Positions 33,429 to 44,046 of a stretch of DNA of 64,000 nt are shown here, piece after piece. Origin of the DNA: Bacteroidales bacterium UBA5536 (GTDB lineage Bacteria; Bacteroidota; Bacteroidia; Bacteroidales; F082); NCBI GenBank assembly GCA_002426795.1, contig DINQ01000008.1, positions 186,001-250,000 on the forward strand, in the 5' to 3' direction. Made by a program: the position numbers and the translations under genes. Below the pieces are notes generated by a model that did not search any database, was not told the origin of the DNA, and saw nothing but the letters and a program-made list of their open reading frames with translations. How positions within the stretch are numbered: position 1 is the first letter of the stretch; the number at the start of each line of letters is the position of its first letter.

Positions 33429-35705
33429 CTATTGTTTGGATACAACGCTGAAATGGATACTGATGCTGTTGCCGGCTTCATCCACCACAGAAAGCATGTG
33501 AGAACCTTCAGTTGGCGAAAAAGAAAGTCGATGGTCATTACCTGTTGTCTCTCCCAAATAAGCCTCATCAAGATGCCAATAAAGTATGATATTGCTTTGA
33601 TGGTGAGCAACTTCAGCCACAACCGGATTTGACCTCCCATTGAAATCGACTGGCCTGAAAATGACAGCATTCGGTGGCGGATATAAAAACGCCATGGGTT
33701 GCTCGTCGCTATTTTCACAACCGGGCATCATTGGAGGAATATTGTGGTATTCCGGATGATTTTTACCATAAAAATATCCTATTTGAGGTGGAAAAACAAG
33801 CAAATTTCTGATTTGAACCTCACCTTGATATCCGCATGAGGCGTCGATTTGGAAGCTTCCTGAGGCATCGAGTTGAAAAGGCTTGTGGTAAGGGCAAACC
33901 CGGCTAGTTTTTCCCTGAGCTGTTGCCTGAATCGTATCTTTCTGATCACAAAATGGTCCAGCCAGGAATCCAGTGGTTTTGCAAACGACAAGCGGTGTCA
34001 GTTGTTGGTCAGGGCGATCAAACCATTGTACAGGTTTTATAATTGAGGATGCCATGTCGAATAAAATTGGGGCTGCTGCAGATACACCTGTCAAACCTGG
34101 TCTTCCGCTGCCGTCGGCATTTCCAACCCAGACGCCAATCACATATTCCGGCGTAAATCCAACGGCCCATGCGTCTCTAAATCCATAACTTGTTCCTGTT
34201 TTCCAGGCCATTTTCAAGCCACTTCCAAAATAATGCCAGCCAGTTTCTGTTTGTGGACGATTTAATGTTTGAAGTACATTTGTCGTGATCCACACAGCCC
34301 CCTTACTGATTGGAAAAGGTAAAGTGTCGTTTTCGAGGGCACGTGCAAAATCTCGATAGACTGCTGTCAACTCAAACAGGGTAACTTCTCCCCCACCCAA
34401 AATCAGCGAGAGGCCATAATGCGAAGCGTCAAAAGTAAGTGTAGAAAAACCTATTTTTCTGAGCAGGTTAAGAAACTTGTCTTCTCCAAAATCGCGTAGC
34501 ATGAGCACAAAGGGGACATTGAGCGAGCGACGCAATGCTTCCGATACACTGAGAGCTCCCACATATTTCTCATCAAAATTACGCGGACTAAACCCTCCAA
34601 TCCACACAGGAACATCTTCCACCAGCGAGCCTGGCAAGATTTTTCCTTCGTCGATACTTGCCGCAAAAAGAAAAGGTTTAAGTATTGACCCTGAACTCCT
34701 TGGTGTCTGAATCATGTCATTATAGATAGCATCATCATTTGGGTCGACTGCTGAATTACCCTGATATACAAGCATCTCACCACTTTTTACATGTCGAACC
34801 ACAATGGCTGCATGTCTGATCATATTGGCGGTGAGCAAGGGTTGATGCCTTTCTAAAATTGCTTTGGCTCCTCGTTGCATGCTTCTGTCGAGCGAGGAAT
34901 AAGCTGGCCAGTGAGCATTTTGTTTTGAGAGGTATTGCAGGTAATGGGATGCTTCGTCAGGTAAGGACAACGGTGCTTCGGGTAATTTCTCAGCAATTGC
35001 CAGGCGAAGCTCTAAACTATCTAATCCACCTAAAAGATGAATCTTTTTTAGAAGATGGTCTCTTTTATTTCTTAAGACCTCTCGGTTTCTGGAAGTATGC
35101 ACCAAAGCAGGTGCATTGGGCAACACGGCAAGTGTAGCAGCTTCGGCCCAGGAAAGGTCAGACGCAGAGCGGCCAAAATATCGCCAGGAAGCAGCATCCA
35201 AACCCACAACATTTCCACCGAAAGGCGCATGACTGGCATAAAGTGCCAGAATCTCCTGTTTGCTCAATTTCAATTCAGCACCAAATGCCAATATGGTTTC
35301 AATCAGTTTTTCACGGTAGGTTCGTGGGCTTCCTTTTCTTGCCAGACGCATCAATTGCATCGTAATCGTGCTGCCTCCACTGCGTACTTCACCGGCTTTG
35401 ATATTGGTTTTGATTGCCCTGAAAAAAGAAACCGGATTTATACCAGGATGCCAATAAAAATATTGGTCTTCAAAGGCCAAAATGCAGGTTTCGAATTTCT
35501 CTGGAACCTCGTTGCTCTCAGGGAAACGCCACTGACCATCGCTTGCAATACGCGCACTCAGCAAAAATCCGTTGCGATCATAGAGCACAGGCGATTCTGG
35601 TTCGTCAAAAACCGGAACTGCTGCAATCAGCAACCAAAGCAAGAGTATAAGTACTACGAGACCGAAAACCAGAAAGGCCAAACTTTTTCGCACTAACCAG
35701 CGCAT
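33429..35705 (-). CDS. pbpC: Penicillin-binding protein 1C, bifunctional
   Basis: The enzyme polymerises glycan strands and carries a transpeptidase module, anchored by an N-terminal membrane helix (~10-30). The GT51 domain has FEDQYFYWHPGINP and RSGGSTITMQLMRLA. The transpeptidase has SGSILKPFLF (S-x-x-K), RSLNVPF (S-x-N) and WKTGTSYGFRDAWAVGF (K-T-G). A C-terminal PBP1C-specific beta domain follows the Cys-containing linker. ATG 35705 is chosen; a TTG six codons upstream is possible. The alpha-2-macroglobulin gene ends 29 bp upstream on the same strand, the well-known yfhM-pbpC pairing. Confidence 0.94.
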   Translation of the reverse strand: MRWLVRKSLAFLVFGLVVLILLLWLLIAAVPVFDEPESPVLYDRNGFLLSARIASDGQWRFPESNEVPEKFETCILAFEDQYFYWHPGINPVSFFRAIKTNIKAGEVRSGGSTITMQLMRLARKGSPRTYREKLIETILAFGAELKLSKQEILALYASHAPFGGNVVGLDAASWRYFGRSASDLSWAEAATLAVLPNAPALVHTSRNREVLRNKRDHLLKKIHLLGGLDSLELRLAIAEKLPEAPLSLPDEASHYLQYLSKQNAHWPAYSSLDRSMQRGAKAILERHQPLLTANMIRHAAIVVRHVKSGEMLVYQGNSAVDPNDDAIYNDMIQTPRSSGSILKPFLFAASIDEGKILPGSLVEDVPVWIGGFSPRNFDEKYVGALSVSEALRRSLNVPFVLMLRDFGEDKFLNLLRKIGFSTLTFDASHYGLSLILGGGEVTLFELTAVYRDFARALENDTLPFPISKGAVWITTNVLQTLNRPQTETGWHYFGSGLKMAWKTGTSYGFRDAWAVGFTPEYVIGVWVGNADGSGRPGLTGVSAAAPILFDMASSIIKPVQWFDRPDQQLTPLVVCKTTGFLAGPFCDQKDTIQATAQGKTSRVCPYHKPFQLDASGSFQIDASCGYQGEVQIRNLLVFPPQIGYFYGKNHPEYHNIPPMMPGCENSDEQPMAFLYPPPNAVIFRPVDFNGRSNPVVAEVAHHQSNIILYWHLDEAYLGETTGNDHRLSFSPTEGSHMLSVVDEAGNSISIHFSVVSKQ

Positions 35706-35734
35706 TTTGAGCAGTTTAACCAAGTCGCTTAATT

Positions 35735-38700
35735 TTATTTGTTTACCTGTACGTTGTCTGACTTATTTCGTGCCTGAATGGTATGGTCATACATGTCTTC
35801 ACAGAAACTCGCAGGCAACAAATACTTGCCTTGATAGGCCGCTGTAAGCTGTATTTTAAAACGTTTATTTTGTCTGGGTTGCAGGCTGAAGAAGGTTAAA
35901 ACACGATCATGTCTGATATCACGGAAATCATACAATTGACCTGCATTGCTTTCATAAAGACTGTTGTTGTTTATCTCCCATCCAGCTGCAATCACCTGGT
36001 TTAAAACCAGATAGTCTAGCTGTTTGTCTGTCGAATTAAACACATCAACTTGCATTTCAAACGTCTCTCCCTGAGCCAGATTCAGGGTTTTAAGTTTGTT
36101 ACCTTTTAAATCGACAAACTGAAGATCCATCACCAAACCTTCTGAAAGTGGCTGTTGCAAATCTGCAAACGGAACCAATGCCTGCTCAATTTTACAATAA
36201 ACGGGAGTTTGGCCTGTATTCTCTATCCTGATTGTTTGATTCGTTGGCTGCAGGATTTTTGTATATAAAAAGTCGTCAGTTTCAATCTTTATTTGGCCAG
36301 ACACCTCTTTGATTATCAGTCGTGTTCGTTCGGCTTTAGCAAATTCAGAAGCGAACAATTGGTAGGCATACAAGCCAAAAGCAACAGCCTGGGTGTTCAG
36401 ATACTGCCTGCCTCCCAATTCAGCTGAGATTTCATAAATCAACTTTGCTGCGGCATCACTTTCGTTAAGCCTCAACAGGCTCTCAAGTCTGATAGCTTTT
36501 GATCGCAAAGGTGAAATAAATGTAACATATTGTTGTTCATGCTGATGCGAAGGTCTTTTTTGATTACCCAAAGTCAACTCACGCGCTGCATCAGCTTGTC
36601 CGGCCAGCGAATAAGCTGACGAAAGTAACTGTGCGGCTTCGGTGCTCAGCAGCTTATTCTCGCGTAAGCGGTTCATCTGACTCAACATAGGATCGCCGCG
36701 CAAGGCTAACATATACAAGCGGTAGGCCTGAATCAGGTCATTGGATATCAATCCGTTATAATAATCTGGCTGCCAGCTACGGGCCTGATCTTGCTGCCAT
36801 TTTTTTCCGGATGAAAGGAATAATGCTTTTACCGGATAGCCTTCCTGAAACGCCAAAAACATAAAATGGTTGGCAAAAATATCGGCCCATTCATTGCGGA
36901 TGTTGGTTCCAGCCCAATAGCTCAGACTACCATCTGCCAATTGGTTACTTTCAATCTTTTTAATGGCACTCATGACCGAGTTTCTCATCCTTAAGCTATC
37001 ATCCTGACTTAATTTCATGATCTTATGCAGGTTGAGTTGCGCAAAGCCTTGAGCTGAAAGTTGTTCAAGACAGCCATAAGGGTATGCTCTCAGATATGAT
37101 AGTCTTTCTTCCAAATTAGGCACAGGGAGTTGAGAGACAGCCAATTTCAAACTTCGGTTTGATGTTTCCCCATCAAAATCAATCTTTTGTTCAAAAAACT
37201 CGCCTGGCTGCAAAAACTTCTCAAACGTCTTGAAATTTAGATTATTGGGATTATTGACTTCCAGCCTGATATCATGATGCGCTTTGTCTTTGGTTGATAT
37301 TGCCTCAACACCTATTGCAGCCGGGCCAGATTGCCTATCCGCAATAAGTTTGAAATCAACTGTTTTTTCAGCTTTTCCAACTTTTATTTCTGCCTGATCT
37401 CCGCCCGAAGTTTGAATTTTACCGTCGGTATGAACCTTCAATTGGATGTCTTCCAGTCTGTCATAATCCGCGAAAATGGTGACCGGAAGCTGCATTTCAT
37501 CGCCGGGTCGGAGATAGCGTGGTGCCGTTGCTAACACCATCAATGGTTTTTTTACTTTTCTCGACAATTCAGCACTTCCAAAAGCCTCGCCCGATGTTGC
37601 AACAACAAAAACACGAACAGCACCTATATAATTGGGCATCAGCACTTCATGTGTGCTTTGTTTGTTTGCTTCAAGCTTAAATGGGCCCAGGATTCGCACA
37701 GTTGGCTCAAACCTCGACTTCATAGCTTTTTCGCGGTTCAAAACAGCTTCATCACCTCCAATGGCAAAAACTTGTTCGATTCGTCCGCCAAATGCGCCCA
37801 TGACGAGGTCATAAATATCCCAGGTTTTAATGCCAAGCGCCTCTTTACTAAAGAAAGACTGGTGTGGGTCAGGCGTTTTAAAATTGGTAATGTCAAGCAG
37901 TCCCTCATCGACGACAGCTAAAACATAAGACATTTCTTTGCCTCTTTGTTCCTTTATGGTCACTTTAAATTTCTGCTCCGGCATCAATGTCTCCGGCAGC
38001 TGGATAACTGGGACTAAAACGCTCTCAGGCACCTCAACAAACAAAGGAATAGTTCCGTATAACCTGATTGGAAGGTCATTTTGCTGCTGCTCCCTTGCCT
38101 GCAACATGGTGATGCTCACATATACATTCGGACTATAATCCTTTATAACAGGGATTTCAACTGAAGTTTCATTTGTAGTTGATGTCCTCCAAAACGACTG
38201 TAAAACCTGATTTCCCGATTCGATCGTCACCAACACCTTTGCATGATCGGGCGATGGAAAACTCAAGATGGCTTTGTCGCCAGGAAGGTATTTTTCTTTG
38301 TCGAGGCTCAAACTCAGCATACTTGCTCCAGCCTGGGGACTTCTGTTGTTGCGTGAATACCAACTTGGCCAGTCAAGGTAAATCGTTTTACCGCTTCTAT
38401 GCCCACTTTCCAGATTAGTCACCCGAACAAAATAATTTCCCCAATCAGGATAGCTCACTTTCCAGTTAAAACCAGCCTTTCCAGAGCCTGAAGACAAATT
38501 TTTACTGTAAACAAGAACAGCATTTTCTGTACGAACATAGGCAGCAGCATCGCTCCCGTTGCCGCTCCACCACCATGACCAGTCGAGTTTAAAAACTTCA
38601 ACGAGCAAAGGCTTGTTGCGAACGGTTTTACCTTTCGGGTCAACTGTAACTAGATTGAAATGATGAGTCGTATCTGTCAACAAATAATCTCCATCTGCAA

Positions 38701-41254
38701 TTTCTGGAGTTTCAATACCAACGTAACTATCATAAGGCGAGTATGTTATATCAGTACTTCTGGTACTGATATCGCCACCTGGAGCCATTACTCGTGCTAC
38801 GTAGCGACAATTTACTTTTCCGGGTGCATGCGTATAATCTGGCAGACCCAGCTGAAACAAAAACTGGCCTGTCGGGCTGGTTTTTCCTTCATCAATCAAA
38901 AGTTGATCGGCATAAAAACTTCTCGAGGGATCAGTAAAACAATACGATTTAAAACTATCGAAACTGGTTTTGTTTTGGCTGGTGAAGCATTCGATAGAAA
39001 CATCGGCATCCGCTACCGGATTGCCCTGCAACCAATCGGCCTGCAATGAAACCTTCATCTGACTTTGTGCAGCAGTAACTTCCTCAACCGGAAAATTGAA
39101 TTGAATTTTCAGTCGGTTGGGCTTGATGGTTTCAACACGAATCCGCTTCTCATATCGCTGATTACCAATCAGTGCACTAGCTGTCCAAACTCCAGTTGGT
39201 GCATCAGCACTTGTTGGCAGTTTGAACAGGTATAAACCGTTTTCATCTCCTTTGGCAGTCTGGCTAACAACCAGTTGACTGCGAGAATTATGAAGTTCGG
39301 TTACTACAGGATAAGCATCAGGGAGCTTTGGTTCTTTTTTCCGAAGCATCAATCCTATAAAAATCGTATCCCCTGGCATATAAACACCACGCTCACAAAA
39401 CATATACACTTTCTGGCTATTTTCAATATTTGCCCCAGAAACATCAAACCTGCTTAGTGGCAATGCCGAACCATCATCCATCTTCAAAAAAGTAGTGCTG
39501 CCATTGTAGCTTGCTGTTGCCACAAATGGTTTGTTTTCAGCGACCTGAAGAATGACTTTTCCGTCAAGGTCTGTGGTTCCCGAGGTAATTAATTGTTGCT
39601 GGAAATCAAATAGTTTAACTATCGCGTTTTCAACTGGTTCGGCTGTTTCGATTTGATTCACGAAAAAGACGAAAGCGTTTTTTTTGCCATTCGCCTGTTT
39701 GGCAATCAGCCCTAAGTTAGTCGACAGTACGTTTTGTGCAACAAAATGCTCATAGTAATAATAAGAGTCTGTGCATGGATCATCCCTGTCAGACCAGCTA
39801 AAATTATCCGGATAGTAATATTCAGGGTCGTAATAGTTTTCACTGCTCCATTTTTTCATTTCATCAGGTGAAATGGAAATTTTTTCGGTTGTAAACTCTT
39901 TCTGATCCTCCAAACAATTTTGATACGCATATGATTTTTGAAAACTTAAATAAACGCGATAAATAGCAGGTTCTTTGTTTTCAATGAGTTTTGACAAATC
40001 AATGGCATTTGTTTGCCATTCATCACCCTTATTTTTTTCGAGCGCCACACGCATGGCAGCAACCAAACGCCCAACACGTTTGAGCTCCGAACTCCCCTCG
40101 AGGTTATTCCATTGTAAAAACTGAAGGATATTTTGCGAAAAAATCTTTACAACCTGCACATCCACAGCTCTAAGCCCGCGCGTCTGAAAAGGCAGCTGTA
40201 AATGGCTCTCACCAGACATGATAACGCCATTGCCGATCAATTTAACTTCAGGTTTTGCCTGCTGAAATTCAATGGTTTTCTTGTATTCAAAATCGATTCT
40301 TTTTCCTGTGACACTGCGAACCCCTGAGGCCACAAAAACCTCAACTTCCCCCGTAGGCCTGTTTGATGGAATAAGCGTAACCACATTGTTTTGAACTTCC
40401 AACTGAAAATCAAGGCCGCCTTCAAAGCCAACCAGTCCATTCAGGTTTTGCTGTGGGTCAAGCTGATCTGTAAAAATTACTTTCACCCTTGGTGTGCTGG
40501 TAAACATGCGCTCAACACCAACAATAGCAAATTGATCATCAGCGGCAATCTCGAATTTGTTGCTGCCACTATCAGGGCTTTTGATAGATGTGCCATCCCA
40601 ACTCAATACAAGCTCCTTTGTTTCTTTACCTCTTTCGATATGGTCAATCACAAATTCCGCCGTGTTGTCGCCTGAAACCGTCGTGTTTACGGTTAATCTT
40701 CTGCCATCCAGAGTAGCCTGCACAATTTTTGACAGATCAATATTTGCAATCGCTTCAGAAAACATAATGCTTCCTTTTAGCTGATAAACCGCTTCATGCT
40801 TTGCCGACTCAACCGGTGAAAGCAAGACATCTTTGAGTTCAAATGAAATGGGTAAAGTCCTGAAATCGAAATGAAAAACATCGCCAGTTGAAAGTGATGG
40901 ATACAATTTTCCCAGAATAAAACTAGCTTCATACTGGGTTCCAGGAGTCAATTTTTCCTCAGGAATAAATCGAATTGTTTGGTTATCGATCCAGAAAGCG
41001 TGCCCTTTGATGGCAGGCGAAAATGAAAAAAGCATTTGCTCGGTTGCTGCACCAGAAGTTACAGTCTGCTCGATTGGCATGGCCAGTTTTACATCGATTG
41101 GAGCTTCCGTTGGAATGACTCCGTGTGTAGTGGATATTATATAAGCCGAAAGCGTTTCGCTGTTTTTTCGCTGACTAAATGGGTTGCATGATACGATTGA
41201 AAACAACAAAAGAAATGCTACAAAAGAGCGGCTAAAATTCTGAAATGAAATCAT
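35735..41254 (-). CDS. Bacterial alpha-2-macroglobulin lipoprotein
   Basis: The 1839-residue lipoprotein (lipobox FSIVSCN, Cys23) is a periplasmic protease trap. Domains read as an N-terminal Ig-like stretch, repeated MG domains, a region KVYMFCERGVYMPGDTIFIG at ~612-632, and then the thioester domain with YPYGCLEQLSAQ, whose Cys1395 and Gln form the reactive thioester. Its C-terminal receptor-like domain follows. With PbpC downstream it is thought to protect the envelope during peptidoglycan repair. The length is slightly above E. coli YfhM (~1650). Confidence 0.92.
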   Translation of the reverse strand: MISFQNFSRSFVAFLLLFSIVSCNPFSQRKNSETLSAYIISTTHGVIPTEAPIDVKLAMPIEQTVTSGAATEQMLFSFSPAIKGHAFWIDNQTIRFIPEEKLTPGTQYEASFILGKLYPSLSTGDVFHFDFRTLPISFELKDVLLSPVESAKHEAVYQLKGSIMFSEAIANIDLSKIVQATLDGRRLTVNTTVSGDNTAEFVIDHIERGKETKELVLSWDGTSIKSPDSGSNKFEIAADDQFAIVGVERMFTSTPRVKVIFTDQLDPQQNLNGLVGFEGGLDFQLEVQNNVVTLIPSNRPTGEVEVFVASGVRSVTGKRIDFEYKKTIEFQQAKPEVKLIGNGVIMSGESHLQLPFQTRGLRAVDVQVVKIFSQNILQFLQWNNLEGSSELKRVGRLVAAMRVALEKNKGDEWQTNAIDLSKLIENKEPAIYRVYLSFQKSYAYQNCLEDQKEFTTEKISISPDEMKKWSSENYYDPEYYYPDNFSWSDRDDPCTDSYYYYEHFVAQNVLSTNLGLIAKQANGKKNAFVFFVNQIETAEPVENAIVKLFDFQQQLITSGTTDLDGKVILQVAENKPFVATASYNGSTTFLKMDDGSALPLSRFDVSGANIENSQKVYMFCERGVYMPGDTIFIGLMLRKKEPKLPDAYPVVTELHNSRSQLVVSQTAKGDENGLYLFKLPTSADAPTGVWTASALIGNQRYEKRIRVETIKPNRLKIQFNFPVEEVTAAQSQMKVSLQADWLQGNPVADADVSIECFTSQNKTSFDSFKSYCFTDPSRSFYADQLLIDEGKTSPTGQFLFQLGLPDYTHAPGKVNCRYVARVMAPGGDISTRSTDITYSPYDSYVGIETPEIADGDYLLTDTTHHFNLVTVDPKGKTVRNKPLLVEVFKLDWSWWWSGNGSDAAAYVRTENAVLVYSKNLSSGSGKAGFNWKVSYPDWGNYFVRVTNLESGHRSGKTIYLDWPSWYSRNNRSPQAGASMLSLSLDKEKYLPGDKAILSFPSPDHAKVLVTIESGNQVLQSFWRTSTTNETSVEIPVIKDYSPNVYVSITMLQAREQQQNDLPIRLYGTIPLFVEVPESVLVPVIQLPETLMPEQKFKVTIKEQRGKEMSYVLAVVDEGLLDITNFKTPDPHQSFFSKEALGIKTWDIYDLVMGAFGGRIEQVFAIGGDEAVLNREKAMKSRFEPTVRILGPFKLEANKQSTHEVLMPNYIGAVRVFVVATSGEAFGSAELSRKVKKPLMVLATAPRYLRPGDEMQLPVTIFADYDRLEDIQLKVHTDGKIQTSGGDQAEIKVGKAEKTVDFKLIADRQSGPAAIGVEAISTKDKAHHDIRLEVNNPNNLNFKTFEKFLQPGEFFEQKIDFDGETSNRSLKLAVSQLPVPNLEERLSYLRAYPYGCLEQLSAQGFAQLNLHKIMKLSQDDSLRMRNSVMSAIKKIESNQLADGSLSYWAGTNIRNEWADIFANHFMFLAFQEGYPVKALFLSSGKKWQQDQARSWQPDYYNGLISNDLIQAYRLYMLALRGDPMLSQMNRLRENKLLSTEAAQLLSSAYSLAGQADAARELTLGNQKRPSHQHEQQYVTFISPLRSKAIRLESLLRLNESDAAAKLIYEISAELGGRQYLNTQAVAFGLYAYQLFASEFAKAERTRLIIKEVSGQIKIETDDFLYTKILQPTNQTIRIENTGQTPVYCKIEQALVPFADLQQPLSEGLVMDLQFVDLKGNKLKTLNLAQGETFEMQVDVFNSTDKQLDYLVLNQVIAAGWEINNNSLYESNAGQLYDFRDIRHDRVLTFFSLQPRQNKRFKIQLTAAYQGKYLLPASFCEDMYDHTIQARNKSDNVQVNK

Positions 41255-41380
41255 TGTGCAGGTTTTTGGTCATGATTATAAAGTAAACCATTCAAAAACA
41301 AAGTTTTAACTTATTGCTTCTGAATCATTCACGAAAGCTAAGATAAGCAACAACCCGCATATAAGAAAAAGTGGATCGCC

Positions 41381-43066
41381 TTATTCTGTATCCGGAAAGA
41401 CTTTTTCACCAGAAACAACCAGCAACAAAACTTCGGATTGCAGGATTTCATCTTCCTTAATCTGCATGATATCACGGTCAAGGATCACAAAATCTGCTGC
41501 TTTCCCAACCTCAATACTTCCTTTCAATTTTTCTTCGAAGGCCCCTTTTGCAGGCCATAACGTAATGGACCGTAAAGCCTCATCACGACTCAAAGCGTCT
41601 TCCATCTGAAAACCATGTTCCGGAACGCCCTGTTCATTTTTACGTACGACAGCTGCATAAAATGTCTTAATAGGGTTGATGGATTCAATTGGAAAGTCAG
41701 TTCCATTGATCAACCATCCGTTTTGTCTAAGCAGCTTTTGCTGAGCGTAAGCACCCTTCATTCGGTCGGCACCCAATCGATCTGGTGCCCACAACATATC
41801 AGAAGTTGCATGCGTGCTTTGAATTGATGGGATAATATTAAAGGCTCCAAAGAGATTGAAATCCTTTTCATTGACCACCTGAGCATGCTCTATGCGCCAA
41901 CGCCTATCGTTTTTTCCTTTCAGGTATTTTGCATAGAGGTTCAGGACAAACCGATTTCCCCCATCCCCAATAGCGTGTGTGTTTACCTGATATCCAGCAT
42001 CATAAGCCCGCTGGCAAATATTTTGATAATAGGCTGTATCGTACATCATCAGCCCAATTGATCCAGGATCATCGCTGTAAGGTTCAATCAGCAGGGCTCC
42101 TCTTGAACCCAGCGCCCCATCAGCGTATAGTTTGACTGACCTTACTGATAATCTATCTTTTACAACAGGTCCTTTATTGAAAAAAAAAGTTGTAGTCTCA
42201 TCGTCCGGATCAATCATGGCATTGATCTTCATTTTGAGTTTTCCGGTACTTTGCAGGCTATCAATCAGCAGTATCTTTTTCAATGGCAAGCCTGCATCAG
42301 TAACTCCGCTGAGTCCAACCGAAAAGCACGCCTTTTGTGCTTCCATCAGGGCCTGAATCTGCTGTGGTTTGGAGAGTGGCGGAATTAGTTCCTGCACCTT
42401 TTCATAGGCTTTATCCACAAGGAGTCCTGTGGGTTTTCCATTTTCATCGAGTAATATTTTTCCACCTTCCACTTTCGACTTGCCGTTCATCCCGGCCAAT
42501 TCGAGAACCGCATCGTTGACCAACGCAGCATGCCCATCAATTCGAATCAGGATGATTTTTTTTTCTGGAAATCGTTTGTTGAGCTCCTGGTTTGTTGGGA
42601 ATGCTTTGTCTTCCCAAAGATTTTGATCCCATCCACGACCCAGAATCCATTCGTCAGGATGTTTTTCAGCATGAAGTGAAAGTCGATTCAAAACCTCCTC
42701 AAACGATTTACTACCAGACAATTCTGCATAACGAACCAGGTTTTCGCCCAGTCCGAAAAAGTGGCAATGACCATCAATAAAACCCGGGTAAATGGCCTCG
42801 TTGTTAGCATCCACAACGCGGTCTGATTCATAATTCCGAATAATTTCATGATTGCTACCAACTGCCACAAATTTCCCATCCGCTACTGCAAATGCCTCTG
42901 CCTTTGAAAAAGTTGAGTCAACAGTGTATACAATTCCGTTAAATACAATCAGATCTACCTTCTTTTTCATGGTATTACAGGCATTAAATGAGATAAAAAA
43001 GGACAAAATGACGACGGTAGCAAGCAGTCCGTAGAAAGTTTGATTAATGAATTTTGTGAATGGCAT
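41381..43066 (-). CDS. Amidohydrolase lipoprotein, YtcJ-like
   Basis: The 561-residue product starts at ATG 43066, 23 bp inside the end of the ATPase gene, and has a lipobox-like signal (FFISFNAC). The metal-dependent hydrolase domain carries GFIDGHCHF (metal-binding H-x-H), NTHAIGDGGN and RIEHAQVV, the amidohydrolase-3 pattern. It is the last gene of the metal-transport operon, but its link to uptake is unclear. Substrate is unknown; N-acyl or formamide compounds are typical for the family. Confidence 0.85.
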   Translation of the reverse strand: MPFTKFINQTFYGLLATVVILSFFISFNACNTMKKKVDLIVFNGIVYTVDSTFSKAEAFAVADGKFVAVGSNHEIIRNYESDRVVDANNEAIYPGFIDGHCHFFGLGENLVRYAELSGSKSFEEVLNRLSLHAEKHPDEWILGRGWDQNLWEDKAFPTNQELNKRFPEKKIILIRIDGHAALVNDAVLELAGMNGKSKVEGGKILLDENGKPTGLLVDKAYEKVQELIPPLSKPQQIQALMEAQKACFSVGLSGVTDAGLPLKKILLIDSLQSTGKLKMKINAMIDPDDETTTFFFNKGPVVKDRLSVRSVKLYADGALGSRGALLIEPYSDDPGSIGLMMYDTAYYQNICQRAYDAGYQVNTHAIGDGGNRFVLNLYAKYLKGKNDRRWRIEHAQVVNEKDFNLFGAFNIIPSIQSTHATSDMLWAPDRLGADRMKGAYAQQKLLRQNGWLINGTDFPIESINPIKTFYAAVVRKNEQGVPEHGFQMEDALSRDEALRSITLWPAKGAFEEKLKGSIEVGKAADFVILDRDIMQIKEDEILQSEVLLLVVSGEKVFPDTE

Positions 43067-44042
43067 AAAGCAGTTTTTCAATGGATTGATACGTTTGAAT
43101 TCGATCGTTGGTACGAAGTTCGTACTGATGACCTTGCAATTCAACAAAGATATTAGTATTTTGGGGTTCGATCACCTGGTAGCCTTTTCGCTGCAATGCA
43201 TGTGCAACCCATTTGGCTTCAACTGAATGAATATTTAATCCAATTTTACCGTGGTATTGCGGTTGCTCCATGAAGTGGCCTGAATTTAAATCGAAACTGA
43301 GATTGTTGCGGCCAAAATAGTTGTTGATGGCATCAGAAAGGACCAGATCTTCAGGTATACCCGAAATAAGTGGTTGATTTTTTGCCATCAACCACATTTT
43401 ATCTGCGCTACGCAGCATTAACTCCAGATCATGTGAGCTGAAAAGAATGGTTTTTTGGTCCTCATGCGCAAGTTTTTGGAGCAGATGCATCAACTCAAGC
43501 TTGCTTGGAAAATCAAGAAACGCCGTTGGTTCATCCAGAAAAATAACTGGTGTGTTTTGCGCCAATGCCTTGGCAATCATGACCTTTTGTTTTTCACCAT
43601 CACTCAAACTCACAAAAGCACGCTGTGCAAGGTCTTGGATGGCAACTCTTTCCAGGCTTTCTTCAATCATGGCAACATCTTTCTTATCCAGTTTGGCATA
43701 CCAGCCTGTAAAAGGATAACGACCTGCAGCAACAATATCGAACACTTTCATGAAAAAATCGTCAGGTCGCTCGGTCAATACAATGCTAAATAATGAAGCT
43801 TTTTCTTTTGCTGAATAGTCCTGTAATGGTTTTCCCAAAAAGCTGATACAGCCCGAGATAGGTGGTAAAGCAGCTGTCAGCGTCCGGAAAAGGGTTGTTT
43901 TTCCAGCTCCGTTTGGTCCGGATAAAGCAACAAAATCGCCCTCGCATAAATTTACACTTATTGGCGGTAAAAGCGATAAAGGTCTCTTTCCCTTCTGTGC
44001 ATATCCAATTTCAAGTGCTTGTATTTCAAGTAATTTATTCAT
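43044..44042 (-). CDS. ABC transporter ATPase for siderophore, heme or cobalamin, with C-terminal extension
   Basis: The 332-residue protein has Walker A GPNGAGKTT (about residues 40-48), signature LSDGEKQKV, and VIFLDEPTAFLDFPSK as Walker B. Residues ~250-332 extend beyond the usual FecE/BtuD length with a distinct small domain (SGHFMEQPQYHGKIGLN, then GYQVIEPQNTNIFVELQGH). It probably energises the adjacent FecCD permease. The gap to the permease gene is 4 bp. Confidence 0.9.
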   Translation of the reverse strand: MNKLLEIQALEIGYAQKGKRPLSLLPPISVNLCEGDFVALSGPNGAGKTTLFRTLTAALPPISGCISFLGKPLQDYSAKEKASLFSIVLTERPDDFFMKVFDIVAAGRYPFTGWYAKLDKKDVAMIEESLERVAIQDLAQRAFVSLSDGEKQKVMIAKALAQNTPVIFLDEPTAFLDFPSKLELMHLLQKLAHEDQKTILFSSHDLELMLRSADKMWLMAKNQPLISGIPEDLVLSDAINNYFGRNNLSFDLNSGHFMEQPQYHGKIGLNIHSVEAKWVAHALQRKGYQVIEPQNTNIFVELQGHQYELRTNDRIQTYQSIEKLLYAIHKIH

Positions 44043-44046
44043 TCAA

